From Gibbula magus (Eukaryota > Mollusca > Gastropoda > Trochida > Trochidae), in the NCBI GenBank assembly GCA_936450465.1, contig OW388305.1, forward strand, positions 38,387,187 through 38,451,186: DNA of 64,000 nt, given 5' to 3'. Below the pieces are notes generated by a model that was not told the origin of the DNA, did no database searches, and was given only the letters and a program-made list of their open reading frames with translations. Position numbers and translations under genes: made by a program. Positions within the stretch are counted from its first letter, which is position 1; each line of letters begins with the position of its first letter. Shown here piece after piece: positions 1-12,149 of the stretch.

Positions 1-160
1 ATAAGAAACCTAGTACGAATCAACTAAGCCGTGTTCAAGATCTCTAGTGCTTTATGAGAACCCGCAAGCGCTTGGATGGTCAGGCACGTAGACATCACGC
101 AAGGGATCGCGCGAGAAATAATGCTCTTGAACACACCACACATTTCATAAGAATATTTAA

Positions 161-750
161 CAAACTTACATTTATCAGGGTTATCCACACCCCTTCGTCA
201 CCTAACGTCAATTCAGTGTACACATAACTTTACATCAACATTAGAAAAATATACACCTTAACACCCGAAAAGATATTGTGTAAATATACAAATATACACT
301 ATAGATATGGATATTTGATTTTGTGTTAATTTCAGACAAACTTACATTTATCAAGGTTAATCCACATCTCCGTCAACTAACGTCAATTCAGTGCACGCAT
401 AACATTACATCAACATTAGAAAAATATTGATCACCTGAAAACCTAAAACCTGTACATATACAAATATACACTACAAATATGGATATTTGATTTTATATTA
501 ATTTTAGACACACTTACATTTATCAAGGTTAATCCACATCTCCGTCACCTAACGTCAATTCAGTGCACACATAACATTACATCAACATTAGAAAAATATT
601 GATCACCCGAAAATCTAAAACCTGTACATATACAAATATACACTACAAATATGGATATTTGATTTTATATTAATTTTAGACAAACTTACATTTATTAAGG
701 TTAATCCACACCTCTGTCAACTAACATCCATTCAGTGTCACATATACACT
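161..750. repeat. 172-bp tandem repeat, about 3.4 copies
   Basis: The phrase CAAACTTACATTTATC recurs at about 161, 337, 509 and 681, giving spacings of 176, 172 and 172 bases. Each unit continues with a CGTCAATTCAGTG segment, an ACATCAACATTAGAAAAATA segment and an ATGGATATTTGATTTT segment. The last unit breaks off near 750. Units 2 and 3 are nearly identical and unit 1 is more diverged. No coding potential is visible. Confidence 0.9.
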
Positions 751-1187
751 ACCAACGCGGACGACAGTTGAAAGCTCCACACTGAACACGTAGTACAGAG
801 TTGACAATCCGCCCTGCTCCGTCTATCGTGAATGAACTCATCCATCAGAGACATACCTCCGCCTATCTAAGGCTCGTACTTATACGGCTTTATAAACAAC
901 TCACCTAGGTTCATCAACCATAACCATCTGACCTATAAGTATAATATTAACACGGATGCTATCGAGTACATTTCCAAATCTGGTGAACATACCCAGCGAT
1001 TAGCCTTTTTTGCGTGTTTAATTATGTTTTATTATAGGTGTATTCGTCTCGTTCAATTGATCTTATTTAAGAGATGTTTGTTGAATCTGGTGTTGATCCT
1101 TTGACAGTACGGATCACTTGGTGTACATCCACACACGCCCTTTACAGAAAAGGATGTAATAGCGTAATTGCCTTGACGCTGATGGAG
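751..1187. other. No gene seen; unique AT-rich sequence
   Basis: No convincing open frame, RNA gene or repeat is visible between the 172-bp repeat and the first TTAA element. Confidence 0.5.
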
Positions 1188-1191
1188 TTAA

Positions 1192-1545
1192 AGGGGCAGT
1201 AGCACGTTTTTTTTCGTTCAAATAAATCGATTAAATGTATTTGAAAAATAATTTCACCAATCGTAAAACACCCATCTCTCTTCGGGAAATCAAGTTAAAA
1301 TGAGTGTACATGGTTCCGTAAAGCCATGGGAATCGTTTTGTCATGCGAAATAATAAAATGTGTTCCCAATAAAATGGCCGCCATGCAATTCTTGCTTTAT
1401 ACGCAACACCTTTATTACTACTGCGGATAATTGGTTTGTGTAATAGGATGTTTTACACTCTAAAGTAAATTTAAATGCCACAAACTTTCATTACAAAAAG
1501 GAAATTTGAAAAAATATATTTTGCAAAAAATGTGCTACTACCCTT
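1192..1545 (+). mobile_element. TTAA-flanked MITE, family A, copy 1
   Basis: The element begins AGGGGCAGTAGCACGTTTT and ends in the imperfect inverse (GTGCTACTACCCTT), bounded by TTAA at 1188-1191 and 1546-1549. It is 354 bp and non-coding. Internal landmarks shared with the other copies are a CCGTAAAGCCATGGGAATCG block and an AAAATGGCCGCCATGCAA block. A TTAA target duplication is known for piggyBac and a few other DNA transposon superfamilies; which one mobilised this family is not shown by the sequence. Confidence 0.88.
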
Positions 1546-1549
1546 TTAA

Positions 1550-2190
1550 GGGATATCTCGACCAGTACTATGCGGAGAGGAAATTCGAGCAAATATTTCA
1601 GTTGATTATTACTAAATTGTATAAAAAAATAGGCAATATGTTCAAACGAATATTGTATGTCATGTATTTATAGCGATTTGATTGATAGCATGACGCTAGA
1701 ACCGTATCCCCCCCCCCCCCCCCCCCCCCTTGTGTATATTTATACTTAATATACAAAATACAAGTTATGTATACAAAGGTCAATCGTCAGTCAGTCTATT
1801 TTTTTAAGAACAGATGTGGGCTCAATATATTGGTGGCATACTTGTGGGTTAAATGATATTTACCATTACGTACACGTGTTGACCCGTAAGGAATTTCCCT
1901 TTTTGAATGAGTTGTCAGTTGACAGTTAACAAATATAACAAAACACTCAATCAGATATTTCGTCACAAGAAAAATACAAATTCTTGTCATTTCTTTGAGG
2001 GGTATATATAGACTAAAATGTAGTCTATGGAATTTTTATAATTACTGTAGTTTCATCCTTTTGATGTATATTTTTAATACATTCAGTGTATTCAGTTTAT
2101 CTAGACTTGCTGAATAAAGATCTAGACTGTAAAGGTTCTTAATTTTCACAGTCATGGGGCAGGACTAGGGTATATAGAAATGGTGTATAT
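1550..2190. other. No gene seen; AT-rich with one C homopolymer
   Basis: Unique AT-rich DNA with a 22-base C run at 1708-1729. The open frames crossing this stretch have no recognisable composition or domain. Confidence 0.5.
1708..1729. repeat. C22 homopolymer
   Basis: Uninterrupted run of 22 cytosines. Its exact length is likely to be unreliable in any assembly. Confidence 0.95.
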
Positions 2191-2288
2191 AAGAAACAAG
2201 AATATTTTCTGAATAACAACTTCTTTAATGTGAAAATACATTAAAGAAGTAACTGTTGTTATCCAGAATATCTTTCTTAATTCTTGTT
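2191..2288. repeat. Imperfect hairpin
   Basis: A left arm at 2191-2231 is answered by its reverse complement at 2238-2288, with a 6-base spacer and several mismatches or small bulges. Probably a relic of a foldback element. Confidence 0.75.
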
Positions 2289-2452
2289 GACTTTTTCAGC
2301 TGTTATAAGTCGTATTGTATTCGATAGTTCACTTTTGATATTCAAAGTTATGCATATACATATATCAAGAACAGTGTGTATACTATACAGAGGACTAACG
2401 TCAAGAGCAAATACACATTACTTCAATGTTATTGTGTGTACATAAGTCTAAA

Positions 2453-2752
2453 CCACAGGCGCCAGACCCTAAATATACACCTACGTATATATATCTACCT
2501 ACCTATGTAACGTATTAAGAAGGTATGACACTGTCCGACATCTTGAATTCTGGCATAGAACCGGAAATGTAAACGTGGATCAGTCTACGAATGTTACAAA
2601 ACGGATTTGAGCCGGCAAACCAGTTCAACCATTTGCGGTCCTATGCAAGGATTCAAAATGGCGGACAGTGTCATACCTTCTTTATATGTTGCATAGGTAG
2701 GTGGATATACATACGTACATGTAGGTGTATATTTAGGGTCTGGCGCCTGTGG
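2453..2752. mobile_element. Foldback MITE with about 95-bp inverted ends
   Basis: The left end CCACAGGCGCCAGACCCTAA is the reverse complement of the right end at 2733-2752. Complementarity continues through ACACTGTCCG on each side, leaving about 110 bases of unrelated centre. Total length is 300 bp with no coding capacity. No clear target duplication could be read, so the superfamily is not assigned. Confidence 0.85.
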
Positions 2753-2991
2753 TCTTAACACCGTGTACAATAAATACTAGTAATCAGTTCTTATCAATCA
2801 CGGTAAACTAACACATTGTTGACCATGGCGTTGTCCATTTGATCCCGAGTGGTTTGTGTTCATTCAAAAAATATATTTCTCTCTATCTCTTGTATGTAAG
2901 CGACACAACAGCGAGTAATAACGATAACAACTTTTTAATTCGTATAGCCATTGCTGGACAGTATAATGTATTGCCCTCATACAATCACAAT

Positions 2992-3019
2992 ATGTTCTTA
3001 GCACGTATATCATGTTCTG

Positions 3020-3108
<89 letters not shown>

Positions 3109-3150
3109 AGCTCAATCTGTTCTTAGCACGTATATCACGTTCAGCCATTC
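2992..3150. repeat. (CT)n microsatellite inside a short direct duplication
   Basis: A nearly pure CT tract runs from 3020 to 3103. It is flanked on both sides by copies of TGTTCTTAGCACGTATATCA (2992 and 3117), so the microsatellite sits between the halves of a duplication. Open frames here encode only Ser-Leu or Arg-Glu repeats and are not genes. Confidence 0.9.
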
Positions 3151-3377
3151 TCTCTTTCGCTGTCTCGCTGTCTCGCTGTCTCTCTCTTGAATTTTAGCAA
3201 CAATTCATAAATATGTTGATTCATCAATTATAGAGATCATTTATAAACTCAAGATTTAAAAATAAAGCATTTATAGCAATTAAGAAATAGCTTAAAATTC
3301 AAAATTAGAAAAATGTGTTACCAGCACTTTGAGAATTTTCGAAATGGAATATTACACAAATTTAAGTATGCTATTAT

Positions 3378-4948
3378 TATTAGGTCTTCAAGACATAGTC
3401 GTGAAGACGTATTGTTATTATCCTGATTATTAGGTCTTCAAGACGTATGTCTGGAAGACCTATTGTTATTATCCGGTTTCTTCTTTATTATTATTATTTG
3501 TACGTTTTTTGTGCGCGTATGTCTGGAAGACCTATTGTTATTATCCGGTTTCTTCTTTATTATTATTATTTGTACGTTTTTTGTGCGCGCGATTCTGAAG
3601 TAGCGGCTGAATCGATTTGCACGAAATTTTCAGGGATAATAGCCTGTAACAAATACTAGCCTTGTACGTCGGCCGAATTTTCATTTTCGACTTCTTTCTT
3701 GAGTTATCTTCCCTTGAAGTCAAAACTTTAAACCTCAATAGCTCGAAATCTAATCAAGATATTTTAATAAAATTTTCACCAAAATGTGGGCACAAACATT
3801 CCCCATCGATTTTGTGAACTTTCGCGGTTTTCAGGGTACGCGTCTTTAAAAATCTTCTCCTAAATCACGGCAATACATACAGCTATGTGTGATAGCTCAT
3901 CTTAAGGCTAATTGAATGTAGAAAAAAGTGATCATAAAAGAATTTTAAATTTCGTCCACGAATTTCAGTAATATGCCCTTGAATATGGACCTTTTTGAAA
4001 AAGGCTTTTTTTGGCTGCATGTTCAAAGGGGCATAACTCTGTAACAAATGAAGTTATGTCAAAGTTACTTATCACTATATCTTTCATATAACTAGATAAA
4101 CAATTCCACAATATATCATTATCATGTAAAACTTGATAGTATCGACACAATTTGGACGTATTTCCAAAAATGTACAATTTTGGGATTTTGAGACTTTTCG
4201 AGGGGTACTTTCTTTGTAGAATTTTCCATTGTAAACCACTGAAGATACAATTATGTTTAATATATAATCCTGAAGTAGAGATGTCCTTTATTAAGGTAAA
4301 TAAATTTCAAACATTTTTCTGTCATAGTTTATGTTTGACAAGTCATAGAAGATTGCCATTTTTCAGAACTCGCCATTTTCAGCCATGTTTAAAGGATCAT
4401 TACTGCTCAACTTCTTACGCTATTGAAATTTTGCATACGCCAACGTATGCACAATTTCAAGAAGAACAACTTTTATTTTGACAGCTTTCATCAAATAGTT
4501 GATAGTTAAGCCTCGAACATCGCAAACGATGTCTAGGGGTCCAAATTTAAGCATTTTTGAGAATTTTCTTGAATATTCAGAACAGCATAACGCATTAATT
4601 ATGCATGCAATCTAAATGATGATTACATCTTCTTAAGTGGAAATTAAAGCACAACATTTTCCATGTTACACCTTAGTATGGAAATATTAACAATTTTGTC
4701 TTAATCGTGAGAAATGTAATGTAGGGGTCCATTAATATGTGATTTTTCCGTTTTCAGAGGGGCACCTTCTTTGGAGATTTTTTGTAAAAAAAACTACTGA
4801 AGATAGAGACATGTTTGATAGCTCATTTTAAAGCGGAGAAACAGACGAATAACCCTGAGCCCAACATGGAGTTCAAGGTCAAGCAGAAGTCTTGAAGACC
4901 TAAGTATTGACGTGTCAATCCTAGTTATTATTATCATTATTATGACAT
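3378..4948. mobile_element. Long interspersed element with GGTCTTCAAGAC ends and internal 72-bp duplication
   Basis: The left boundary has ATTAGGTCTTCAAGAC at about 3383 and again at 3429. The right boundary near 4890 carries the inverse GTCTTGAAGACCTAA. A 72-bp unit starting GTATGTCTGGAAGACC is exactly duplicated at 3445-3516 and 3517-3588. The body has no long credible frame; the 109-codon frame at 4152-4481 has no recognisable domain. It looks like a non-autonomous DNA element of about 1.55 kb, but family and exact ends are unknown. Confidence 0.6.
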
Positions 4949-5388
4949 CCATCAATTTTCATATACAAGGGATAACTGTTCAAAGGCAAATTTATTTCTC
5001 TGGATTTTTTTCATTTTAAAGATGTTATAGATCAAGATTATTTTTTAATTATCATAAAATAAATCAATATTCGCACAACTATAATTTGTATACGATCGCA
5101 CCCTAAAAGGTTACGAAATATTTATTTAAATTTAAATTCTGCCTTCGAAAGGCTGGGTACAACTCCCATACACAAGGCATAACTCAGGCCAAGATCTATC
5201 ACTGGCTAATTTCCTTCATTTTTTCCTGAAATGCATTGTGGTATCTGTTTCGCTAGCACAGAAAAGTGCAGGAAATGTTGCAAGGCTTAGATTCGCCTTT
5301 AATGGAGACTCGCGCGAGTTATATCTTGCGTAGGTCAGTTGCTGCTTGAATTGAATGTACCTTACTTGCAACATTGCAATTGCAAAAA
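4949..5388. other. No gene seen; contains a relic of the CAAGGCATAACTC palindrome family
   Basis: Around 5155-5225 the sequence CACAAGGCATAACTC followed by TCACTGGCTAATTTCCTTCA matches one arm of the palindromic elements at 17.1 kb and 22.4 kb. Otherwise unremarkable AT-rich DNA. Confidence 0.5.
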
Positions 5389-5646
<258 letters not shown>

Positions 5647-6153
5647 ATTGTTTTGTAAATTCTTTAAAATACAAACCCTTTACTTCTTTTGCGGGTGTGT
5701 CGCTTAGTTAGTATGAAACATGACCAAACACAGAACTTTACCATTTCAGTTGAAATATGAGATTATATAACTCTGAAAAAGTTAAAATTGTCACGCGAAA
5801 CGCGAAAAATAACATTATAATTAACGACAGTGTGCACTCTTCTTAAGGAAAACGCGTAACTACCATACGTTATATATGACATATACACCTTCAAAACAAG
5901 TTGCATGTAACGAAAATATCTTGTTAAAGACAAATTTGGACGCAAAAAGCCTTTACATAATATAAAATCTTGTTGACCGTTTCAACTGGTAGGCGGCACA
6001 TTAAAAGTGTTCCTAAAATATATTGAAATTTGTTTGTGGTGAAAACTGTGCAAGGTCACTGGTTATATCTCCTTTATCGTCATTTAATACTATATTATAT
6101 GTTCTAACATAACCGCAGAAACAATTTTAGAGAGAATATTTATTCATACTCCA
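5647..6153. other. No gene seen
   Basis: AT-rich unique DNA without a supported feature. Confidence 0.4.
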
Positions 6154-6162
6154 AGGTACAGG

Positions 6163-6551
6163 CATCCTCGGTTACCCATGGTTTTATATATGCTCCGTTA
6201 CTCTCCACTGTATCACCCATGGGAAACCTTATCAGAAAATTCTGTACTAAAATTACCCGCCCTTGGCCGGCGTGACGAAGTCAGTAACCAATGAAAATGC
6301 TCAATAGCATAAGGCGGAAATGGTCAAGGGAGATAACTGGTGACGGATGGCTAACAAAATGACCTCGCGTGCTTTGCAACGAAGTGATATGAATTGTCAT
6401 TGGTTCGCAGGTCCAAGCTGCGTAGCAGTTTGATTGGTTCACGCCGGCCAAGGGCGGGTAATTTTAGTACAGAATTTTCTGATAAGGTTTCCCATGGGTG
6501 ATATAGTGGAGAGTAACGGAGCATATATAAAACCATGGGTAACCGAGGATG
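6163..6551. mobile_element. Mutator-like MITE with 9-bp target duplication
   Basis: The element starts CATCCTCGGTTACCCATGG and ends with the inverse CCATGGGTAACCGAGGATG. The terminal inverted repeats run about 110 bp through ATTACCCGCCCTTGGCCGG and differ at only a few places. It is flanked by a perfect 9-bp direct repeat AGGTACAGG (6154-6162 and 6552-6560). Long TIRs plus a 9-bp duplication are the known signature of Mutator-like (MULE) elements. The centre of about 150 bp is non-coding. Confidence 0.88.
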
Positions 6552-6560
6552 AGGTACAGG

Positions 6561-7796
6561 AGAGTTGGATGAAAATTAAGAATTTCAGTTAACTGAAAAA
6601 CATATTGCAAGGAATGGCAAAGGTAAAGTATAAAGATGTACATTATTATAACTTGGAATATTAAATGTCATTGTAACATGATTTCGGTGTATCCTTGATT
6701 CTGATTGGTTGATTTGCCTATGTTGAATTACAATGAATACCCGCAAATTACTTTGGGCGAATCACCGCCAACTTATACATCATGTTCACAAGATTCGGCC
6801 CGAGTCAAAATTAATTTGTTCTATTTCTCTTAATATGTGAGCCTTACTCAAATTCGACATGTGTTATTGTCATTTTCTAACTTGTGTATACCCGTATAGG
6901 TCACAAATAACTTTCAATATGAGTTACTTTCTAGCAACTAAATTAAATGTTTTCAACTAGTTAAATTTGACGCCTTCTTCCATGCAGCTATTTATACCGA
7001 ATGCCGTTGCCATGGCATGAGGCCATAGTGATCAACCGTTTTCACGTCACAATGCTAGCGTCATCGTAACAATGGTTTAGGGCAAGTCTAAGACTCTGTT
7101 GCTGTCATAGATAAATGTGTATCGCCATCTAAAAGGATACGTAAATATTGTGAAGTGACGATAGTTGAGTTACACTGTTAGGGGTTACGTGTAAATTGTT
7201 ACTAATGTACATACATTTTGTATTATGCCGAGTATTCACATTGTTTTGACCTGTCCACACCTCTTACAAAAATGAAACAGTCGCCAAGTCCTTTCCACTC
7301 AGAGATAACTAACAGTCATGTTACAATATCGATAAAAAGCTAACGCCGTCGGTTTTAAACTAAATTTGCGGGTGTTGAATAACAATGAATCAGGGAAATT
7401 TTACAAACGCAACTATTTATCTTATAAGTGAAACTCGTTTTGTTTTCTTTCAATGTCACTCGTTCTCAGTTCATAGTGAGACATAATAATCTATTAAGAT
7501 TAAAAACTAATGACAACAGCTAATTATTTAGAAATAAGTTCGAAGGGAGAATATTTTAAACACATTAAGATTTTCCCTTCAGTTGATGCCTATCTTTATT
7601 ACCTGAGGATATCAGTTATCCGTTATTAAAATTCTAACCATGTTTTGCCTTTCGAGAAAGGACGTTGTAATACTACCCCAAGAGAAAATAGAACATTTAC
7701 ATTACGCGACTCACATTGCAGACGAATGGCATTACATATTTTGCTGTCCTACTTTTTGATGAAATTAGAAAAATATATTTTCAAGCATGACTACTC
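6561..7796. other. No gene seen
   Basis: About 1.2 kb of unique AT-rich DNA. No open frame, RNA gene or repeat is supported. Confidence 0.45.
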
Positions 7797-7830
7797 AAAG
7801 GAGCAGTAGCACGTTTTTTCGCTGAACATA

Positions 7831-8729
7831 CACTAAACGCCAAAAGAAACGTTACCTCATTTCTTTTTTTAATAACTTTGACCAACATCGATATTGCCAA
7901 TGCCTTTGAATGTCACTGTATGACCATCATCCGGCCTATAATGCCTATCAGGCCTATCAGCAGTGAGCATCGGAGTCGTATTATGGTCATACAGTGGCAT
8001 CCAAAGACATTGGCAACATCATTGTTGGTCGACCCAAGCTGCAACATCCCCAGAGCTCTTTCTCTTTCTCCACTGGTCAATCGCGGCATGATTTCGTACA
8101 TGTGTGCCATATCATGCAAAGTAGGCACCTTTTATACCCTGTAGAAGCATTCAGTTCATGCAAATGCTGCTTGAATTTTGCTACCTTTGAGTGATAATGC
8201 GTTTTGGTGATAGACAAAAAAATGAAAAAGTTTCCATTTTCAAGCAAAAATGTTCACATAAATAATCGTCTGTGTTCCTAAATACTATTAAGTCATTTGA
8301 CAACACAGTAAACTCGTTTTCACTAAGGTAAATTACGAGAAAACATCTTTAATGACAAGAAAAATATATTTCATAAGTTTCACCCTTTAACTTACTCAAT
8401 AACAGTATTTTCATCGTTTAGGGGTCATGATGTAAAGCATACAACCTTTTTGTCTAGTCACAAACGTAAAAGTTTACTTTCAACTTCTTCTGGACATCTA
8501 AATCACATTTATTGGTTACTACCAGCCTGGTCGAAAACCGGACAATTTTAAACTTCTTAAACAAGCTGCATTTTGCCACAATATGAATCCATCATGATTT
8601 TTAAACGTGTTATTAACATAAAGCTACGTTATTCAGCTTTCTTTAGAACCATTCATTTCTCAAATATCTTTGATACTTAAAAAGTTATTAAAAAAAGAAA
8701 TGAGGTAACGTTTCTTTTGGCGTTTAGTG
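7831..8729. mobile_element. Tc1/mariner-type non-autonomous element, 899 bp
   Basis: Perfect 49-bp terminal inverted repeats start CACTAAACGCCAAAAGAAAC (7831-7879 and 8681-8729). TA flanks both sides (7829-7830 and 8730-8731), and an undisturbed family A copy has a single TA there, so TA is the target duplication. Inside, 7913-8128 on the minus strand encodes a stretch like the N-terminal helix-turn-helix of Tc1 transposases (RLTSGERERALGML, then DVANVFGCHCMTIIRLR). The catalytic DDE domain is absent. TIR, TA duplication and HTH agree on Tc1/mariner. It must depend on a transposase encoded elsewhere. Confidence 0.9.
7913..8128 (-). pseudogene. Tc1-type transposase N-terminal HTH fragment
   Basis: The 71-codon frame contains a helix-turn-helix of the Tc1-family DNA-binding type: PRLTSGERERALGMLQLG, a turn, then NNDVANVFGCHCMTIIRLR. 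Intact transposases are around 340 residues; this piece covers only the first helix-turn-helix and then runs into unrelated sequence. A second copy of the recognition-helix segment (NIDIANAFECHCMTIIRP) is read on the opposite strand at 7880-7940, so the internal sequence has been rearranged into an inverted duplication. It cannot encode an active enzyme. Identification rests on motif recognition only. Confidence 0.72.
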
Positions 8730-9060
8730 TAAGTCGATGAAAATGTATTTGACAAATAATATTACCAACAGTAAAACACCCTTCTCTCTTCGGAAAATCA
8801 AGTTTAAAATGATTGTACATGGTTCCGTAAAGCCATGGGAATCGTTTTTGTCCTTCGAAATAATAAAACGTGTTCACAATAAAATGGCCGCAATGCAATT
8901 TTTGCTTTATATGCAACACCGTTATTGCCACTGCGGATAATTGGTTCGTGTAATAGGTTGTTTTACCCTCTTTAAGTAAATTCAAATGACATAAACTATC
9001 ATTATAAATGGGAAATTTGAAAAAATAAAATTTGCAAAAAACGTGCTACTGCCCCTTTAA

Positions 9061-12000
9061 CTTCGCAAATATTGTATCTCATAGACAACTACATGTATTA
9101 CCACACAACTGTTTTAAGAAACCTTCATAAATGTTATACTCTCCACAATTCAAAGCTAAGAATCGTGACCAATAACATGCCAAGATAATTTGCACATTTT
9201 TGTACACACGACTATTCTTTAAAATTCCTCTTTTATATCACCCCCATTTTGTCATTTTGTACATTATGATTGATATTGTAAAAAGACGTCTTACACCATC
9301 AAAGGTGGGTTTTTTCCGATAATAAAATTGAAGTTGAAGTTGAATGTTACATGCTCAAATCGAAAATGTCACCTCGCGTGTCATTTGCCATTTAAGTTGA
9401 TCGATTTTATCAGGTTGGTGCTCACAAGTCTAGAGCTATCCCTGAACTCTTTTGATGAACAAATGATGTATAAATATGATATATCTGAGTTAGTTTTTTG
9501 GACAATCTCTCTTTCTTCCGTAAAACACGATCCAAGATTCGTTTTTGTTTATTAATTTCATTAAACATTTGACAGTAAATTATTTGCATTTAAAGACACA
9601 TTTTAGGGAAAACAACAACTATGCTGTTTCTTCCCCATCGTTTGAAGTTGTTTCTCGTATTTCCTCGAGGTGAAACTTGAAAGTTAACCGAATATCGGGG
9701 AAATTGTAAACAATAATAAATACAATGCCGTGTTATATTGTGGGATAAAAGAAGAGATTCTGCGTGATAAAACTGTACCAATAATTGTTGCATGAGATGA
9801 TTAATCATTTGATGAGAGGAGGAAGAAGGGCGACAAAAGAAGAAACAATCACCGCCATATTCACATAAAGCAGCATATGAATTTTTAAAAATCTGTATTG
9901 GGCGTACAGCAAGGTTGTGAACTAATTTATCTCCCTGCTTTTTAGTTAAATGGTAAAATTGATAAACTTCACATTTTGTTTCACCAATCTCTCCTTTTTT
10001 ATCGTGCAAACAGCTCGCAAGGAGAGAAATAGGAAGAGAAACATGTTTACTAAATTTCGCTGAAATGCGTAGTATTCATAGGGAAATATTTTTTCACCAT
10101 TTTCACGAATATGCATTCACATAATTTTTTCTTAATTATTTGTCAGATCATATGATTTTCATTTTATGTACAGAGATTCAGTATCTGGGTATTCTATGAT
10201 GTCGGTATTATTAATTGTAAAGCATTCAGAAATGTACGGCAAGTAGGCATATGGTAATATTGCATACAAGATCAAGAGCCGGTAATAGAATTATGAATCT
10301 ATCAATGTCACGTTTGGTATGTAAACAGCTTGCGAAATGCCATAAGAAAAAATACATGTTGTCTGAACGGAAAAAGGAAGAACCGATTTTAACAAAATAA
10401 ACCAATGCAGGAAGAAATATTAATACAATGTATAATGATTTGTTCTAATAATCCTTAAACATTAAAAGCTCGATTATTTGCGGTAAATGGATACAAACAA
10501 ATCATCTTGAGATTTTCAGATCCGCAATTTTAAACATTTCCAGATTTGATTTTCCAATAAAATTATTATAAGAATTCCGAAGGCGAGAAATCAAATTATG
10601 TTTTAAACCAAAATATTGTTTAATTAAATAATGGTATTCAGCTTATAAATTGCTCAAAAAGGTAGTTAAAAGAATAGATTGAACTTAGTAATAGTAAGTC
10701 AATGGTGCTAATAATGCTGCGTATATATGACATACGTTTTCAAATACGAAAGTGTGTTTAAAGTCTCCCCAGTAATGCATTCCATTTCATATACAAAGTA
10801 CCGATGCCCATCACCCTGCCCATTACATAATCCTTTGACTCAATATTGGACAGGGTATCGAGTCTTCAAACTCTCAAGGCTTCTTGCTACGTTTCTGGTT
10901 TCCCTTGATATACACACTCGTTTTTGTGAACTTCATCAGACGTATTAACCGAATTTCATTATATTTCCTAGGCCATCCTTTAAGAAAATTTGTATCCTTT
11001 TTTTAGATGAAAACATCACATGAGAACTCCTTTCGTGAAGAAATATGCTTGGCTTGTCGGACATACTGTTGAAATACTATAATGAAGAAATATTGACATA
11101 AGAAAAATCCCTGGCCATTTATCAATGTCATACCCCATTGTCACCAGTGGTCAACAGCATACGATCCTGAGTCAATTTCGAGTTATTGGCCTTATACTAA
11201 CAATAGTTAATACTAATGCATGCCCGTGATACGAATTTCTTGAAACGTGAGTACGACAAGGTAGATGCTTAAGCCATCATCTTTTCAGTTAGCGTGCGAT
11301 CTAGCATAACACTCAATCACACTGACAACTGAGTCTACTAAGAATGATTTATTCATTGTATTACCTGTATTCGATGACAATCACATGCTTGCTTCTACGA
11401 CTATTTGATTGGTTTTCCAATATTTCCGTCCCTGTTACCTTGATCGATCTAGATCAGATCCATTAGTTCATCAGACTATCGATATGATCAATATTTATTC
11501 AACATGTTATTGATATAATGACATTTTGATTACAGTATTTTCTGCTAATTGCTTACTGTACGACAAGACACTATTTACTGGCACAGTTTTGGGTTATTAT
11601 CAGTTAATTGTTATCAAGGTTTTGAATTTACTTTATAAAACAAAATGTACACAACTTTTTTTTTTGGTAAGAATTGTTATGAATGAAAACGAAAAGTTAT
11701 ACATTTACACTATATAGATAATAAATTGATTTTGAAATAAAATACACTCAAATTGATAGAAATAGGCAAAAGAAAACAGTTCATTTATGTTCACATGTAT
11801 ACGTCCTAATTACGAAAAGGAAAAACATTCTTGTAAAAGTATTCAAACAATATGTATTACCCTTTATCAACGTTGGGCTCAATTAAAGGTTATAAAACAC
11901 TGATTACAATGTTCTTGAACAACTAGCTCGATCACCAAGAGCCGAAAGTCAGGATTTTGTAAACAAAACAAAACAAAATGTTACCAATATTGAGCGCTTG

Positions 12001-12148
12001 CCCGTCAAATATCACTGTAAACAATGGATAATAAACATCACAAATAAATAACAAATACATTTACCTGTACATCAAACAGAAGTTCACGTTTCAAATTCAA
12101 TACAACATCTTGACATAACAATGACCACGTACATGGAAACGTGACTTA
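9061..12148. other. 3 kb with no supported gene
   Basis: AT-rich unique DNA. A 139-codon minus frame (9590-10009) is the longest here, but has no signal peptide, domain or composition that distinguishes it from chance at this AT content. No repeat with readable ends was found. Confidence 0.4.
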
Positions 12149-12149
12149 A

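Larger units (their letters stand above)
7797..9060 (+). mobile_element. TTAA MITE family A, copy 2, split by a Tc1-type insertion
   Basis: The left 32 bases (AAAGGAGCAGTAGCACG onward) and the right part from 8732 join into a normal family A element once the 899-bp insert is removed. The right end has TTAA at 9057-9060; the left TTAA has decayed. Shared blocks such as CCGTAAAGCCATGGGAATCG and AAAATGGCCGCAATGCAA match the other copies. The A-type element is therefore older than its insert. Confidence 0.88.

Noticed and set aside
4152..4481. 109-codon plus frame as a gene
   Set aside because: It lies inside the 3.4-4.9 kb repeat and has no recognisable domain.
9590..10009. 139-codon minus frame with several cysteines
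   Set aside because: No signal peptide, domain or composition shift. A frame of this length can arise by chance in 64 kb of AT-rich DNA.
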